Shown here: in pieces, positions 32,957 to 42,765 of the stretch
How positions within the stretch are numbered: position 1 is the stretch's first letter
Layout of the letters: each line of letters begins with the position of its first letter
Assembly: GCA_035622335.1 (NCBI GenBank)
Contig: DASPVO010000023.1
Coordinates: 1-62,668 of the forward strand
Length of the DNA stretch: 62,668 bases
DNA from: DATJAJ01 sp035622335
Lineage (GTDB): Archaea > Thermoproteota > Nitrososphaeria > Nitrososphaerales > Gagatemarchaeaceae
Reading direction: 5' to 3'
The notes under the pieces: model-generated
Seen by the model: the letters and a program-made list of their open reading frames with translations, nothing else
The model's database searches: none
What the model was told of the DNA's origin: nothing
Made by a program: the position numbers and the translations under genes

Positions 32957-34312
32957 CTATTTTAGCGCAGTCCTCTTTCGCTCGTGCTTCGTCTGTCCAA
33001 GAAGACGTTCAGCTACCCCTTCCACGACCCCCCTGTGCTCGGCTTTCGTGTATATCCTGACGATGTTAACGAAGCCCGATATCGAACGAAGCAGCTGAAG
33101 GTTTTCCATAGGAACCAACTCTGGCACTACCTTCTTTCCTCCCTCCCTTCTGAACGTTGGCAGTGATGTTAGCCTCTCTTTCGACGGCGTGTAAGGGAAC
33201 GCTGGCGTGGTGGGCACGTCTATGTATACGTGCATCGGGTCTACCCCTGCTGCCTTTGCCAGAACCCTGGCGGTGCGCGCTCTGACGGCCTCGTCTCCGA
33301 TGAGTTGGCTGGCTGGCCCGTGCTTCTTTCTGACGGCCTCCTCGTACACGCACTTCACGAGGTGTCTGCCCCTGAAGTCTAAGGCCAGAGCTCTGGCTTC
33401 GCTGTTCTGTCGGCTGCTTGGTGACAGGCGAGTGAGCCTTTCGAGCACGGCTTCGTCTGTCAGTGTGAGGTAGTCTTCGGGGTCTGAGATGTCTGTCAGG
33501 TGAAGTTCGCCGTCGGCCAGCTGCATGGCGTGGACCAGCATCAGTTGAGCAGCCCTGACCGTCCTGTGAAAGTAGACGTTCGTGAACATCTGATACCGGG
33601 CGAGGAGCATGGCCTCGAACGCTGGAATTGAAGCCTGGTCGATGGCCAGGTGATTATCGATTACGCAGACCGAGTTTATGACCCGGTGAACGTCGACCCT
33701 TCCGTACTCTACTCCGGTGAAGTATGAGTCCCTGAGGAGATAGTCCATCAGATCAGCGCTCAGTCCGCCCGCGATTATCTCGTTCATGAAACTTGGTCCG
33801 TCCTTCTTGCCAACCGCGAGCCGTGAAACGCTTCGCGCGGAAAAGCCGTGCTTCTCCAGTATGTCGTTTATTTCGCTTCTCTTGATTATGTCTTGGGACG
33901 CGTCTTCGTGCGTGAGGCCCTTCAATGTCGAGAGGACCTCATCGAACATGTGCGAAAATGGACCGTGGCCTACATCGTGAAGCAAGGCGGCGAGCCTTAT
34001 CTCCTGTGCGTCGTCGTCGTCGAGCTCGAACCCTGCCGATATCGAATTTGCCAATTGCCCTGCGAAATTCATCGCTCCGAGGACGTGTTCGAACCTCGTG
34101 TGGGTGGCACCTGGGTAGACGAGATAGGCGCCCGCGAGCTGGTGTATCCGTCTGAGTCGTTGAAGAAAAGGCGAGTCGATTATCTCTCGTTCGACTTCGG
34201 TGACATCAATGTACCCGTGAATGGGGTCACGAATTTCAGCGACCCACGCGAGCCGAGGGCTAGCCGTGCGCACTCGGCCTCGCTTCCTTCTCTGCCGCTC
34301 TGGGGTTTGCAC
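32957..34312 (-). CDS. HD-domain phosphohydrolase (SAMHD1/COG1078-like)
   Basis: A metal-dependent HD hydrolase, probably acting on nucleotides. The signature is RDPIHGYIDVTEVEREIIDSPFLQRLRRI followed by the metal residues in HTRFEHVLG and ALLHDVGHGPFSHMFD, then GGLSADLMDYLLRDSYFTGV. This is the layout of SAMHD1-like and archaeal dNTPase-like proteins, but the substrate is not determined. GTG start; the first 20 or so residues are basic and outside the domain. 451 residues. It lies 20 nt upstream of the XPD gene on the same strand. Confidence 0.88.
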   Translation of the reverse strand: MQTPERQRRKRGRVRTASPRLAWVAEIRDPIHGYIDVTEVEREIIDSPFLQRLRRIHQLAGAYLVYPGATHTRFEHVLGAMNFAGQLANSISAGFELDDDDAQEIRLAALLHDVGHGPFSHMFDEVLSTLKGLTHEDASQDIIKRSEINDILEKHGFSARSVSRLAVGKKDGPSFMNEIIAGGLSADLMDYLLRDSYFTGVEYGRVDVHRVINSVCVIDNHLAIDQASIPAFEAMLLARYQMFTNVYFHRTVRAAQLMLVHAMQLADGELHLTDISDPEDYLTLTDEAVLERLTRLSPSSRQNSEARALALDFRGRHLVKCVYEEAVRKKHGPASQLIGDEAVRARTARVLAKAAGVDPMHVYIDVPTTPAFPYTPSKERLTSLPTFRREGGKKVVPELVPMENLQLLRSISGFVNIVRIYTKAEHRGVVEGVAERLLGQTKHERKRTALK

Positions 34313-34360
34313 CGGTCAAGCGTCTACAAAACCCTAGTTTGAACCTAAATCTCTTTTTCT

Positions 34361-36139
34361 TTAGAGCAGTATGGTGATGACAAGCAGTAACAGGATCACT
34401 CCTAGCGCTATTCTTGAGAAACTCCTCGCATAGCGTGTGCTCCTCCGCGTCAGACCCTCAATTTCCGTGAGCGTGTCCTTTCCAAAGACACGGGTCTTCG
34501 AGCGGAAGACCTCAGAGCCGTACTCGCAATCGGCCTTTCGCGAGTCAGCGATTGCGGCGAGTTTCACTATTGTCTCAGCGAGCAAGTCTGGGGATGTTGA
34601 TTCGCCGAGAGCGTAGTATCCTCTGGTGATTGCCAATCCCTTGGCTGCGAGGTTGTGGCTATCGGTGGTGCAGAGCTCGACCAAATCGAAGCCCGATGCT
34701 TTGAGTGCGCTTTGGACTGTACCCTTGACCGATGGCTCTGCGTTGTTCGCGTCTGCAAGAACCAGGACCCACCTTCGTCCTTCCGCCTCGATCAACAGGA
34801 TTCCTATCCCACCGTCAGTCAGGTCTTCACCGTGCTCAAAGCCGAGGTCGTTCGAATTCGAGTACCCTATCCTGAAACTTGAGGGTGCGGTGTGCGACAC
34901 ATCGAAAAACAGCTCGTGCCACTCAGGGCTGGTCAGGTCGACCTCCTCCCTGCTCGGGCGGATTGAATTGTGAGCATCGACCACGGAGACGCCTAGGCCC
35001 TCGGCCTTTCCCGACGCTGAGAGTTTCGTCTCGACGTCCGTGTCCAAGTCCTCAGACCCCGCCGGGGCGAATGAAATGGTCAGCAGCAGGTCTTCACCGA
35101 AGGCTGTGGCCGAAGCGCTCGCGTTCCCTACTGTAGCGTGAGTCGGACCTCTCAGTTGGGCTTGGTCGTCTGTGGGTATGGCTCGTGCCTGGTCGAGAAT
35201 CTGGTCGACGTAGGTTCTCGTCTCGGCGGACGTTGCTATGTTCATCTCGTGCCCGCCAGGCCTGTGCAGGGTCAACACGCCCCCGTTGAACGCGTGATAG
35301 ATCAGTCCGGGCAGATTGTAGCTGCCCACGGGATAGAAGGGACCGGGATGGACTCCGGGCAGGATGATGAAGAGCTCCTCGTCCTTCTGCTTGAACTTCA
35401 TGATCTTAGTAGAGATTTCTCTTTCCTCCGAATAATCCGAGATCATCCTCTCTAGGTCTTCCGGCCGCCCCAGCACCCAGGTCTTCATGAATGACCGGAA
35501 GGTGCTGACTGCGCTGTATCCTCTCTTCGTCTTCAGTCTCATCAGGATGATCAGGAACGAGCTCAGGGTCGCGAAGGCCGCAATTCCCAAAATGACGGAG
35601 TAAGCGCTCGGCTGCCTGAGGACACCTGTGAACGAAAGGGAGGCGATGAACCCAGCAGGCTGGAACGCTGATGTGAGCAGTGCTATTGAAGCGCTAGAGA
35701 AGAAGACGACGTTCGATATCACAAAACACGTTCCCGTCGCCAAAAAAGCCCCAAAAACAAGGGTGTTATCCAACGCTCCTGGTTTCCCCACCACGCGGGT
35801 TGCGAACTGTCCCACCGCCAAGCAGAATATCCAAGGTACGTCTGCTGCAAACAACAAAGCCATCACCCGTCGAGAGGTCGCTATTCCGTTGGGATCAATC
35901 AACTTTGAAACCGCTGTAAAAAGCAAGGAAGACACGAAGAACGTCAGGATTATGAGAGCAAACTCGAGCACCGTGTTGGCGCCGGCGAGGACGGCGATCG
36001 CAGTGGAAACCAGGGCTCCGTACGCCGCCAATCGTGCAGTGGAGGGAAGCAGGAAGAGATGTCTATACCTGCTTGCGAGGGACTCCGTCGCTGAAGGTTC
36101 CTGTGACTCTTGGTTGCTAGTAGATGAAGTTGATGACAA
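34361..36139 (-). CDS. DUF2070 family membrane protein
   Basis: An archaeal membrane protein of unknown function. About six or seven membrane segments occupy residues 33-215. A large soluble domain follows with the family motif LPGVHPGPFYPVGSYNLPG and several Asp/His-containing turns (VVDAHNSI; VELCTTDSHN). One final membrane segment is at the C terminus. The conserved His, Asp and Ser suggest a metal site, but no reaction is known. 592 residues. Its start overlaps the end of the Sec61-beta gene. Confidence 0.85.
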   Translation of the reverse strand: MSSTSSTSNQESQEPSATESLASRYRHLFLLPSTARLAAYGALVSTAIAVLAGANTVLEFALIILTFFVSSLLFTAVSKLIDPNGIATSRRVMALLFAADVPWIFCLAVGQFATRVVGKPGALDNTLVFGAFLATGTCFVISNVVFFSSASIALLTSAFQPAGFIASLSFTGVLRQPSAYSVILGIAAFATLSSFLIILMRLKTKRGYSAVSTFRSFMKTWVLGRPEDLERMISDYSEEREISTKIMKFKQKDEELFIILPGVHPGPFYPVGSYNLPGLIYHAFNGGVLTLHRPGGHEMNIATSAETRTYVDQILDQARAIPTDDQAQLRGPTHATVGNASASATAFGEDLLLTISFAPAGSEDLDTDVETKLSASGKAEGLGVSVVDAHNSIRPSREEVDLTSPEWHELFFDVSHTAPSSFRIGYSNSNDLGFEHGEDLTDGGIGILLIEAEGRRWVLVLADANNAEPSVKGTVQSALKASGFDLVELCTTDSHNLAAKGLAITRGYYALGESTSPDLLAETIVKLAAIADSRKADCEYGSEVFRSKTRVFGKDTLTEIEGLTRRSTRYARSFSRIALGVILLLLVITILL

Positions 36140-36278
36140 TGGATGCCGTTATCAGAGCTAGAGAGGAGATAAGCACGATTTCCGGTCTTATCTTGACTCC
36201 CTGAGTGTCTTCGTTGAAGAACGTGAGTAGCCCGGCGCTCGAAGCGGGCATCGGCGCGCCGTTTCCTCTGCTGCTCAT
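36117..36278 (-). CDS. secG: Preprotein translocase subunit Sec61-beta
   Basis: A 53-residue single-TM protein read from ATG at 36278. It has the archaeal Sec61-beta pattern: a short polar N terminus, then SAGLLTFFNEDTQGVKIRPE, then one C-terminal membrane helix (about 34-51). It is the small subunit of the SecYEbeta channel. A TATA-like GCTTAAG lies about 30 nt upstream on this strand. It overlaps DUF2070 by 23 nt. Confidence 0.92.
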   Translation of the reverse strand: MSSRGNGAPMPASSAGLLTFFNEDTQGVKIRPEIVLISSLALITASIVINFIY

Positions 36279-36387
36279 GAAATCGGCCTGGCCCTCCAGC
36301 GCTCTTAAGCTTAGCGGCGCTCCATCCGACGAAAAGCCGTTGTGAATCCGTGAAAGGTATAACTAAGCTCCCGCGTTCCTTTCGGAC

Positions 36388-37680
36388 ATGGTTGACAATG
36401 AAAGGGTCTTCCATTCGATTGTCCGAAGGGTCAGGGCTCATGAAAAGTGGTTCTCTGAAAGTCTTCCGATGATTGCGAGTGAAAACCTCGCTTCTGAAAC
36501 TGTCAGAGAAGCGATGTCGTCCGACCTGGGGCAAAGATACGCGGAAGGATGGCCTGGTGAGCGAGTCTATGCCGGATGCAAGTACATCGACGAGATTGAG
36601 CTTACAGCGATAGAACTCGCAAAGAAGCTGTTCAAGGCCGAGTTCGTAGATGTTAGGCCCACCTCTGGGGTGGTGGCCAACCTGGCTGTCTATTCGGCTC
36701 TGAGTTCCGCCGGCGACGTCATGATGGCTCTACCGATTCCAAACGGCGGTCACATTTCTGCAGGAAAGAAAGAGTTCTCGGGCAGCGCGGGGCTTGTCCA
36801 CTCTCTCGAACTCGAATACTTTGCGTTCGACAAGGAGGAGATGAACATCGATGTCGACGGAACGAAGAAGCGCATCAGGGGCATGAAGAAGCCTTTGAGG
36901 ATAGGCATGTTCGGCGGAAGCCTGTTTCTCTTCCCGCATCCAGTGAAGGAGTTGGCGTCCACGATCAAAGACGCCGGCGGGACGGTCTGTTATGACGCTG
37001 CGCATGTCGCAGGCCTGATAGCTGGTGGACAGTTCCAAGACCCTCTTAGGGAGGGCGTCGAAGTGATGAGTTTCAGCACCCACAAGACGCTTTTCGGACC
37101 ACAGGGGGGTGCGATCGTGAGCTCGGAGAGGTTTGCTGACGACCTGAAGAAGGCGGTATTCCCTGGGACCACGAGCAACCATCATCTGCACAGCGTGGCG
37201 GGCAAAGCGTTGGTGTTTGCTGAGTTCCTCGAGTTCGGCCGTCGCTACTCGAAGGATGTGATCTCGAACGCCCGCACCCTTGCTGAAAGCTTAGCGGGCT
37301 CGGGAGAGACCGTTCTGGGCGAAAAGAACGGCTACACGATGTCCCATCAGGTCGTTGTTGACGTCACCAAGCACGGAGACGGAGGCGCCATGGAGAAGAA
37401 GCTGGAGAGTCAGAACATCATAATCAACAGACAGTTGATTCCTGGCGACCTGCAGGCAGGAAGGCACTACACAAACCCGGGCGGGATAAGGCTGGGCGTC
37501 GCGGAGCTGACACGCCTCGGGATGGGAAAGAGCGAAATGATCGAAGTGGCGGACATTCTCCACTCTGCGATGGAAGGGGGGAAGTCCTCCGATGCTCGGG
37601 CAAGGATTAAGGAACTCAGAAAGGGATTCCAGACCGCGAAGTATTGTTTCGGCCGCTCACCCGCTTACTTCTTTGGCTAG
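36388..37680 (+). CDS. glyA: Serine hydroxymethyltransferase
   Basis: A PLP enzyme interconverting serine and glycine with a one-carbon carrier. PLP Lys is Lys233 in SFSTHKTLFGPQGG; YDAAHVAGLIAGG and IASENLASETVREA are conserved. 430 residues. Archaeal SHMT uses a tetrahydropterin, which fits with GcvT/GcvH in this window. A TATA-like GGTATAAC near 36356-36363 places transcription close to the start. The 3' end overlaps the PolD large-subunit gene by 24 nt. Confidence 0.95.
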   Translation: MVDNERVFHSIVRRVRAHEKWFSESLPMIASENLASETVREAMSSDLGQRYAEGWPGERVYAGCKYIDEIELTAIELAKKLFKAEFVDVRPTSGVVANLAVYSALSSAGDVMMALPIPNGGHISAGKKEFSGSAGLVHSLELEYFAFDKEEMNIDVDGTKKRIRGMKKPLRIGMFGGSLFLFPHPVKELASTIKDAGGTVCYDAAHVAGLIAGGQFQDPLREGVEVMSFSTHKTLFGPQGGAIVSSERFADDLKKAVFPGTTSNHHLHSVAGKALVFAEFLEFGRRYSKDVISNARTLAESLAGSGETVLGEKNGYTMSHQVVVDVTKHGDGGAMEKKLESQNIIINRQLIPGDLQAGRHYTNPGGIRLGVAELTRLGMGKSEMIEVADILHSAMEGGKSSDARARIKELRKGFQTAKYCFGRSPAYFFG

Positions 37681-40600
37681 AACGCCCGAGAACTCGGTCA
37701 GCTCGAGTTGTTCTGGCCTCCTGGCGCCCTGGAACAATTGGTCCAGTTCCCTCCTGACGACTTCCAGTCGGCTCTTCAGGTAGGGGTCGACATCGTAGTC
37801 TCTCGCCAACTTCTGCGCCAGTAGGAGATACTTCTCTACGGAAGCTCTCGTCAGTGTTTCCTTTATCTCCCCTCCGCAATACTGACAGTTCCACGAGACA
37901 GGGGGCCTCCGCATCGTCGCGCCACACTTCTTGCACTTGAACGACTGTGTGGCATACTTCTTGGTGTTTCCCATGATGTCCCTGATGAGGTGTGTCTTGA
38001 TTATCGATTCAACGACTTCCTTAGTGGACACAGAATCTAGGTGGTCGGCCACCTCGATCTGCTTGGAGATTTTCTCAGACAGCGTTCGTAACGTGGAGTA
38101 CGCCCCCCTAGACCGCTTTATTCCGAGCCTGCTGGTACCGTGGGTGAAACCATAGCCGTAGAATTGCCTGTCGCTCGAAAGCCTCGAGCCTATCAGTTCT
38201 ATCCTGTCGTCGAACTCGGATGCTGCCGGAGAGCTCTGGTTTTCGTACATCTCGAGGGGATAGGAGCTTGCCACGTCGAAGTTGTGGGCCTGCTCGTCCA
38301 CTTCGCTTGGCAGGAGTATGGGTTGGATGAGGAGTGGTGTGTCCATCAGCCCTCCGATCTGGTCTGGGATGAACTCCATCGAGAAGTTCAGGAATACATC
38401 TACTGGGAGCAGTATCGAATCGCCGTCGCCGTCGCAGTCCCTCCTCTTGGCAGCGTGCCAGCATGGGTTTGCGTAGCAGACTTGGGCGGAGGTGAAACCG
38501 ATCACTCGGCCAACCACCCCCACCGACGTGTGCGGAGCGAGACCAATCACAATCTTCCCCATGATGTCTCGGGCACTGTGGATGTTGTAGAAGGTGGGGA
38601 TGCCATACACGCTTCGGAGCTCGTCATCCACAAACTCCGCCATCTTGACCAGGTCGCGCGCTACGTCCAGCGGGATTATGATGTCCTGAGGCTTCAGTTC
38701 TACGATCTGCGAGTCGGCGGCAAGGTCGTTCCCCAGATGGTCTGTGATGTATCCCAACCTCCGGAGGTCGTCCGGAGTCGCCGAGATGTCAGACGGCCTT
38801 AGGTGAGTCAGTGGAGCGTTGGTGATGTCTATCCTGAGCGTCCCGTCCTTGTAGACGAAGACGTCATGCTTGCTTCTGATGATCCCCTTGTCAAGCAATT
38901 CTGGGGTCTTCGATTGGCTCGTCAGTCCTCTCACTCCCTTCACAGGCTTTGACGGATTGAACTCCATTTTCAGCTTCAGCGAGTCAAGCTTCTCTTTGAG
39001 GTTGAATTCCATAGGCGAGAACGTGCTAGTCTTGGACTTGCAGTTGGGACAAGAGCTCTCTTGTGTAACCAGACCGCATCGCGGACAAGAGAGGAACCTG
39101 CTCGTTGGCTCTCCGCAGACTTCGCATCTACTTGACGTCCGGCGCTCTTTGCACGAGGGACAGACCATGTTTGTGATTTCAATTTCCATCTTGCCCAACT
39201 TGGCGGCCTTCGTCACGTCTCTGGACGGTCCTCCTGAACCACCGACAGGAAACAGCGTGTGAACTGGGGGTTTGAGCTTCCTCACCATGGCCTTCTCCGG
39301 TCGCGCCACTCTTACTCCGATGGTTGTTGTAGTCTGTCGACCGAGCAGCGTTCCCGACAGTCTGTGAACGTACTCTAAGGCGTCGAGGGTATCGTCGACG
39401 GTCTGCGTCTGGCGTCCGAGACAAAGCAGTTCGCTCAGTATGAAAGCCGTTTCTCCGCTGATTACGCACTTACTTCCCTCAACTTCGAAATCGATAAGGG
39501 CGGTCTTGAGCGTTAACTCTAGGTGTGGGAATGTGCGTCTGTCGACGGTTATTTGACCGCCTTCAAGTACAGCTTTCTCTCTGAAGTCCTCTAGCTCTCT
39601 GGCTGACAGCCTGTCGAACCTCGGCGTGAAGTTTGGGTGGAGGGGAATCCCGAGATGCTTCGACAGGATCATTGCTTCTCTTGCCGTAACCCTTGTTTCC
39701 AGCGGATTCTCCAAAATCGAAGCGAGAAGCTTCGCGTCGATTCCTTCGCGTCCAATTCGTTCGATTGTGTCGGGCGTGGACGTCATGGTGTTTCGGAGGT
39801 CCATCGCCCACCACTCTACAACGTACGGAGAAGGGGGCAGGTTCTTGTTGTTCTCCAGAAAGTCTCCGTAGCTGATCAGGATGTCTCCAAGGTCTACTAT
39901 CTTGACCATCCTCTCCCTCAGGGCGTCAGCCTCCACGGCCGTGCGAGGATGCTTGATGGACCCGTCGTCCAACAGGACGGTGGGTCCTTCGATCGAGTCC
40001 ACGAAAGCTATTGTGGCGGCCTTTCCCGGCAGGTCGACCTTCACCTGGGTACCCGTCACGACCGGATAGTCGAGCAGGGTGGAGACCGCGGGATGGATTC
40101 CGACGGTCGACAGACCTGTGTTAATCGAGCGGCCGTAGCGTAGCCTGAAACCACCCCGACGCCTAGGCATCGACAATACGGCCCTTCCGGATATGACCTC
40201 TTCGAAGTGGGCTCCCGCCTGCTCAGTTTCGTTAGTCGACTGCTGCGTGCCTCCCTTGATCTCAGTCAGCCATTCCCAACCCGCGATGTTGAGGCTCGAC
40301 AGCTTCTTGGAGAGTTTGTTCGCACGTCCTATGATTCCGTCGTTTAGGACGCGAAGGGCGCCGCCTCTCATCCTATCTGTGCTGACTCTCTTGAGGTTTC
40401 TGTGCACGACGACCTCGACGGGGTCGGTTTCGACTCCATCGATTTCCACGGGCAGGTTCGAGATTGCAAATCTGATGTCGTCATCGGTGACCTTGAACTG
40501 GAAGTTTCCGACTTCGCGTTCGTACACTCTGAGCTCTTCGACGAAGCGGTCGACCTCGTCCCTGCTTGCCCTGTAATTCGAGAGACCTAGTTTCTTCGCC

Positions 40601-41139
40601 GTGACGTCCGCTATAACAAGTGAGAATCCCGCTTCAGTACCGCCCGCGGAGCGCATAGGACCAGCATATGACACTGAAGCGTAGTCGCTGTTGTCGTCAT
40701 TCTGTTTTATTGCGACGTTGTAGATACCTTCCAATGGCGCTACGGTCACTCCGTCGGTCATCACGGCGAGCCCTGCCCGAATCCCATACTCCAAAGACTT
40801 CTGCTTAGAGAGGCTCCCGAACTTGCCCAGGGCTATTTCCTGAGATATGGTTAGTGCCGCTCGTTCTTTTGTGGTCGATTTCAGCAGCTCTCGAAGACGG
40901 TCTACCAGGCCCTCGAACTGATTCAGGTTGAGCATCTGGTTGACCCGGTCGGCCAAGTCGAAAACGGTCTTGGATTCTATCGTCTCTATGGGGTCGTATC
41001 CAAGCAGCCTGGCCTTTAGCGCGACCTTCTGCGCGTGTTCGTACTGGTGAAGGATGTCCGTGTAGTAGTCAGTGAGTGAAACAGGGAATGGTGCGAGCGA
41101 CTTTACTCGTGGCCAAGCTTCCTCAGCAGAAAACGACAA
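37657..41139 (-). CDS. polC: DNA polymerase D large subunit (DP2)
   Basis: The catalytic polymerase subunit of the archaeal replicase PolD. The N terminus is EEAWPRV...YYTDILHQYEHAQK. The catalytic double-psi-barrel acidic motif is KRRDCDGDGDSILLPVD. Zinc modules include CPSCKERRTSSRCEVCG, CPRCG and CPNC around residues 660-700, and CKKCGATMRRPP...CQYCGG near the C terminus. 1160 residues; I see no intein. The ggpS-elf1 pair is upstream on the same strand and the small subunit lies 5 kb away. Confidence 0.96.
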   Translation of the reverse strand: MSFSAEEAWPRVKSLAPFPVSLTDYYTDILHQYEHAQKVALKARLLGYDPIETIESKTVFDLADRVNQMLNLNQFEGLVDRLRELLKSTTKERAALTISQEIALGKFGSLSKQKSLEYGIRAGLAVMTDGVTVAPLEGIYNVAIKQNDDNSDYASVSYAGPMRSAGGTEAGFSLVIADVTAKKLGLSNYRASRDEVDRFVEELRVYEREVGNFQFKVTDDDIRFAISNLPVEIDGVETDPVEVVVHRNLKRVSTDRMRGGALRVLNDGIIGRANKLSKKLSSLNIAGWEWLTEIKGGTQQSTNETEQAGAHFEEVISGRAVLSMPRRRGGFRLRYGRSINTGLSTVGIHPAVSTLLDYPVVTGTQVKVDLPGKAATIAFVDSIEGPTVLLDDGSIKHPRTAVEADALRERMVKIVDLGDILISYGDFLENNKNLPPSPYVVEWWAMDLRNTMTSTPDTIERIGREGIDAKLLASILENPLETRVTAREAMILSKHLGIPLHPNFTPRFDRLSARELEDFREKAVLEGGQITVDRRTFPHLELTLKTALIDFEVEGSKCVISGETAFILSELLCLGRQTQTVDDTLDALEYVHRLSGTLLGRQTTTTIGVRVARPEKAMVRKLKPPVHTLFPVGGSGGPSRDVTKAAKLGKMEIEITNMVCPSCKERRTSSRCEVCGEPTSRFLSCPRCGLVTQESSCPNCKSKTSTFSPMEFNLKEKLDSLKLKMEFNPSKPVKGVRGLTSQSKTPELLDKGIIRSKHDVFVYKDGTLRIDITNAPLTHLRPSDISATPDDLRRLGYITDHLGNDLAADSQIVELKPQDIIIPLDVARDLVKMAEFVDDELRSVYGIPTFYNIHSARDIMGKIVIGLAPHTSVGVVGRVIGFTSAQVCYANPCWHAAKRRDCDGDGDSILLPVDVFLNFSMEFIPDQIGGLMDTPLLIQPILLPSEVDEQAHNFDVASSYPLEMYENQSSPAASEFDDRIELIGSRLSSDRQFYGYGFTHGTSRLGIKRSRGAYSTLRTLSEKISKQIEVADHLDSVSTKEVVESIIKTHLIRDIMGNTKKYATQSFKCKKCGATMRRPPVSWNCQYCGGEIKETLTRASVEKYLLLAQKLARDYDVDPYLKSRLEVVRRELDQLFQGARRPEQLELTEFSGVLAKEVSG

Positions 41140-41166
41140 TCAATGGAAGGGCGTGCTGACTTGGTC

Positions 41167-41940
41167 TTAAGCTCTATTCCGTCTTTTGGTTCTTGTCGCC
41201 GAGACTATTTCCCTCAGAGGCTTCTCGAATTGGTCTCTCTCAAGGAGGTTTCCCACTACCAATATGTCGGCGCCAGCCTTGGCGATGAGTCCCGCGTCCT
41301 TCGCTGAAGTGATACCGCCGCCTACCATGATCATGCCTGGATAGTGCCTGCGTACGAGTCTGACGGTCTCGTGGGAAAGTGGTTCTCCGGACCCGCTTCC
41401 GGCCTCGAGATAGATACTTCGCATGCCGAGGAGGCTTGCTGCCAAGCAGTAAATTATGGCTAACGAAGGCTTGTCGCGCGGCATCGGGTTGACTTGCCCA
41501 ATGAAAGCGGCCGCACTGGATTCACCGAAGATTAGGTATCCCATAGGAATCGCTTCCAAGTGGTTCCTGAATACCTGTGCGGCTCCCAATGCCTGGGCTC
41601 CGATAATAAAGTAAGGATTCATCGAATTCAGAAGGCTGCTAAACAGAATCGCGTCAGCGTGCTTTGAAACCCCAGTCACGTTACCGGGAAACAGGACAAC
41701 AGGTGATGACACGTGATGTTTTATCGATATCACAACAGAATCCAGCCTGCTTTGGTCAGATACGGTGGATCCGCCAACCAAAACGAGGCTAGCTCCAGCG
41801 TGGATGGCTTTCTTCGCTGTAATCGCGGCATCCTTTGGCGTGAATTCGTCCGGGTCTATCAAGGCAGCAACTATCGGCCCCCTTTTTACCTTCGCCAGGA
41901 GGCGTTGTTCTACAGGTCCGACCTGGATCAAATTCTTCAA
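41167..41940 (-). CDS. ggpS: Geranylgeranylglyceryl phosphate synthase
   Basis: This enzyme makes the first ether bond of archaeal lipids. Conserved motifs: AALIDPDEFTPKDA (Mg/G1P site), VLVGGSTVSD, VLFPGNVTGVSKHADAILF, YLEAGSGSGEPLS and IMVGGGITSAKDA. I use TTG at 41940, which overlaps the elf1 stop (TTGA); the frame is open upstream inside elf1 but that part is not related. 257 residues. Confidence 0.93.
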   Translation of the reverse strand: MKNLIQVGPVEQRLLAKVKRGPIVAALIDPDEFTPKDAAITAKKAIHAGASLVLVGGSTVSDQSRLDSVVISIKHHVSSPVVLFPGNVTGVSKHADAILFSSLLNSMNPYFIIGAQALGAAQVFRNHLEAIPMGYLIFGESSAAAFIGQVNPMPRDKPSLAIIYCLAASLLGMRSIYLEAGSGSGEPLSHETVRLVRRHYPGMIMVGGGITSAKDAGLIAKAGADILVVGNLLERDQFEKPLREIVSATRTKRRNRA

Positions 41941-42191
41941 ACGCCGGTTTTTGCAAAATCGTCTACGAATGTGTTGTACACGTCGATGTTGGCCCGCTTG
42001 GTGGCATAGCGATACTCGCGTTGCTCTTTGCAGGCAGTGTTCCCGCACGCGACCTCATATATCATATCCTGTGATATATCATCTTGCTTTGATGTGATTC
42101 TGACCGTGGTCATCCCACAGCGAGGGCACGAGAACACTGTTGGAAGTGTTTTACGTACAACCCGAAGGACTTTCTTCCTTCTCCTGCCCAT
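41937..42191 (-). CDS. elf1: Elf1-like transcription elongation factor
   Basis: An 84-residue zinc-binding protein like eukaryotic Elf1. The basic N terminus GRRRKKVLRVVRK leads to the zinc site FSCPRCGMTTV...YEVACGNTACKEQ. Start is ATG at 42191; the longer open frame upstream is not used. An ATTAATTA box lies about 25-35 nt upstream. Elf1 occurs in several TACK archaea, which supports the placement of this genome. Coupled to ggpS. Confidence 0.9.
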   Translation of the reverse strand: MGRRRKKVLRVVRKTLPTVFSCPRCGMTTVRITSKQDDISQDMIYEVACGNTACKEQREYRYATKRANIDVYNTFVDDFAKTGV

Positions 42192-42381
42192 TCTCTCACG
42201 CTCGACCTGTTCTGAGACACTAATTAATCTGATGTGACGAGCCGAGAGTGATGTTAGTGAAGGGATTAGAGTAATGTCAGAACTAGTATAAGGATTTTGG
42301 AATATTATACCATAGAAACTGGAAGACCTACTAGCGATTATTCCGGAAGTCTTATACGAAAACGTGTAACTACTGTGATTC
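42192..42381. promoter_or_regulatory. AT-rich divergent promoter region
   Basis: This gap separates elf1 from the 42382 gene and is clearly more AT-rich than its surroundings. It holds ATTAATTA (42219-42226, for elf1) and several AT-rich candidates for the rightward gene (GGAATATTATACC near 42299; TCTTATACG near 42350). The TCTTATAC element is 25-35 nt before the ATG at 42382 and is the likely TATA box. I see no other gene in it. Confidence 0.5.
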
Positions 42382-42744
42382 ATGAGCGATACTCCAAACC
42401 ACGAAATTTCTTCACAGTTGACCGACGCCCAAGTCGAGTGTCTCACCTTGTATCGCAAAATCAAGTCGGGGCAGCTCACTTTGAAGCATGCGTCTAGCAC
42501 GAGATTGACCTTGCGGGGTCAGCCCACTACAGAAGGTGCCTTCCTGGGAATAGTGCAGCAGGGTAGGAATAACATCAAGAAGGCAGTGGCAACTATAGTA
42601 CTCGGCGTCTGGCTAGGTTACATCGAACTTGAAGATCTACGACGGCTGTCTGACATGATTTCCAAGTTGGAACGGGGGAATGTGGACCAGTTTCATCTGG
42701 TCTCGCCTGTCGTAAACCAATTGATCGACCGGATGGTCCTGTGA
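42382..42744 (+). CDS. Unknown helical protein, possible HTH regulator
   Basis: 120 residues, predicted mostly helical, no membrane segment. Features: SQLTDAQVECLTLYRKIKSG at the N terminus, a central basic segment RGQPTTEGAFLGIVQQGRNNIKKAVATIVLG, and a terminal charged helix. The central part could be a helix-turn-helix but I cannot name a family. It is followed 21 nt later by the membrane-anchored winged-helix gene, so the two may form an operon next to the origin. Confidence 0.6.
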   Translation: MSDTPNHEISSQLTDAQVECLTLYRKIKSGQLTLKHASSTRLTLRGQPTTEGAFLGIVQQGRNNIKKAVATIVLGVWLGYIELEDLRRLSDMISKLERGNVDQFHLVSPVVNQLIDRMVL

Positions 42745-42765
42745 TGCACTCTTATATCACTTGAT

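Noticed and set aside
38140..38802. A 220-codon plus-strand frame
   Set aside because: It lies wholly opposite the PolD large-subunit gene and shows no protein-like features.
37657..41139. Intein in PolD DP2
   Set aside because: DP2 genes often carry inteins, but the frame has normal length and I see no splicing-block motifs around the DCDGDGD site.
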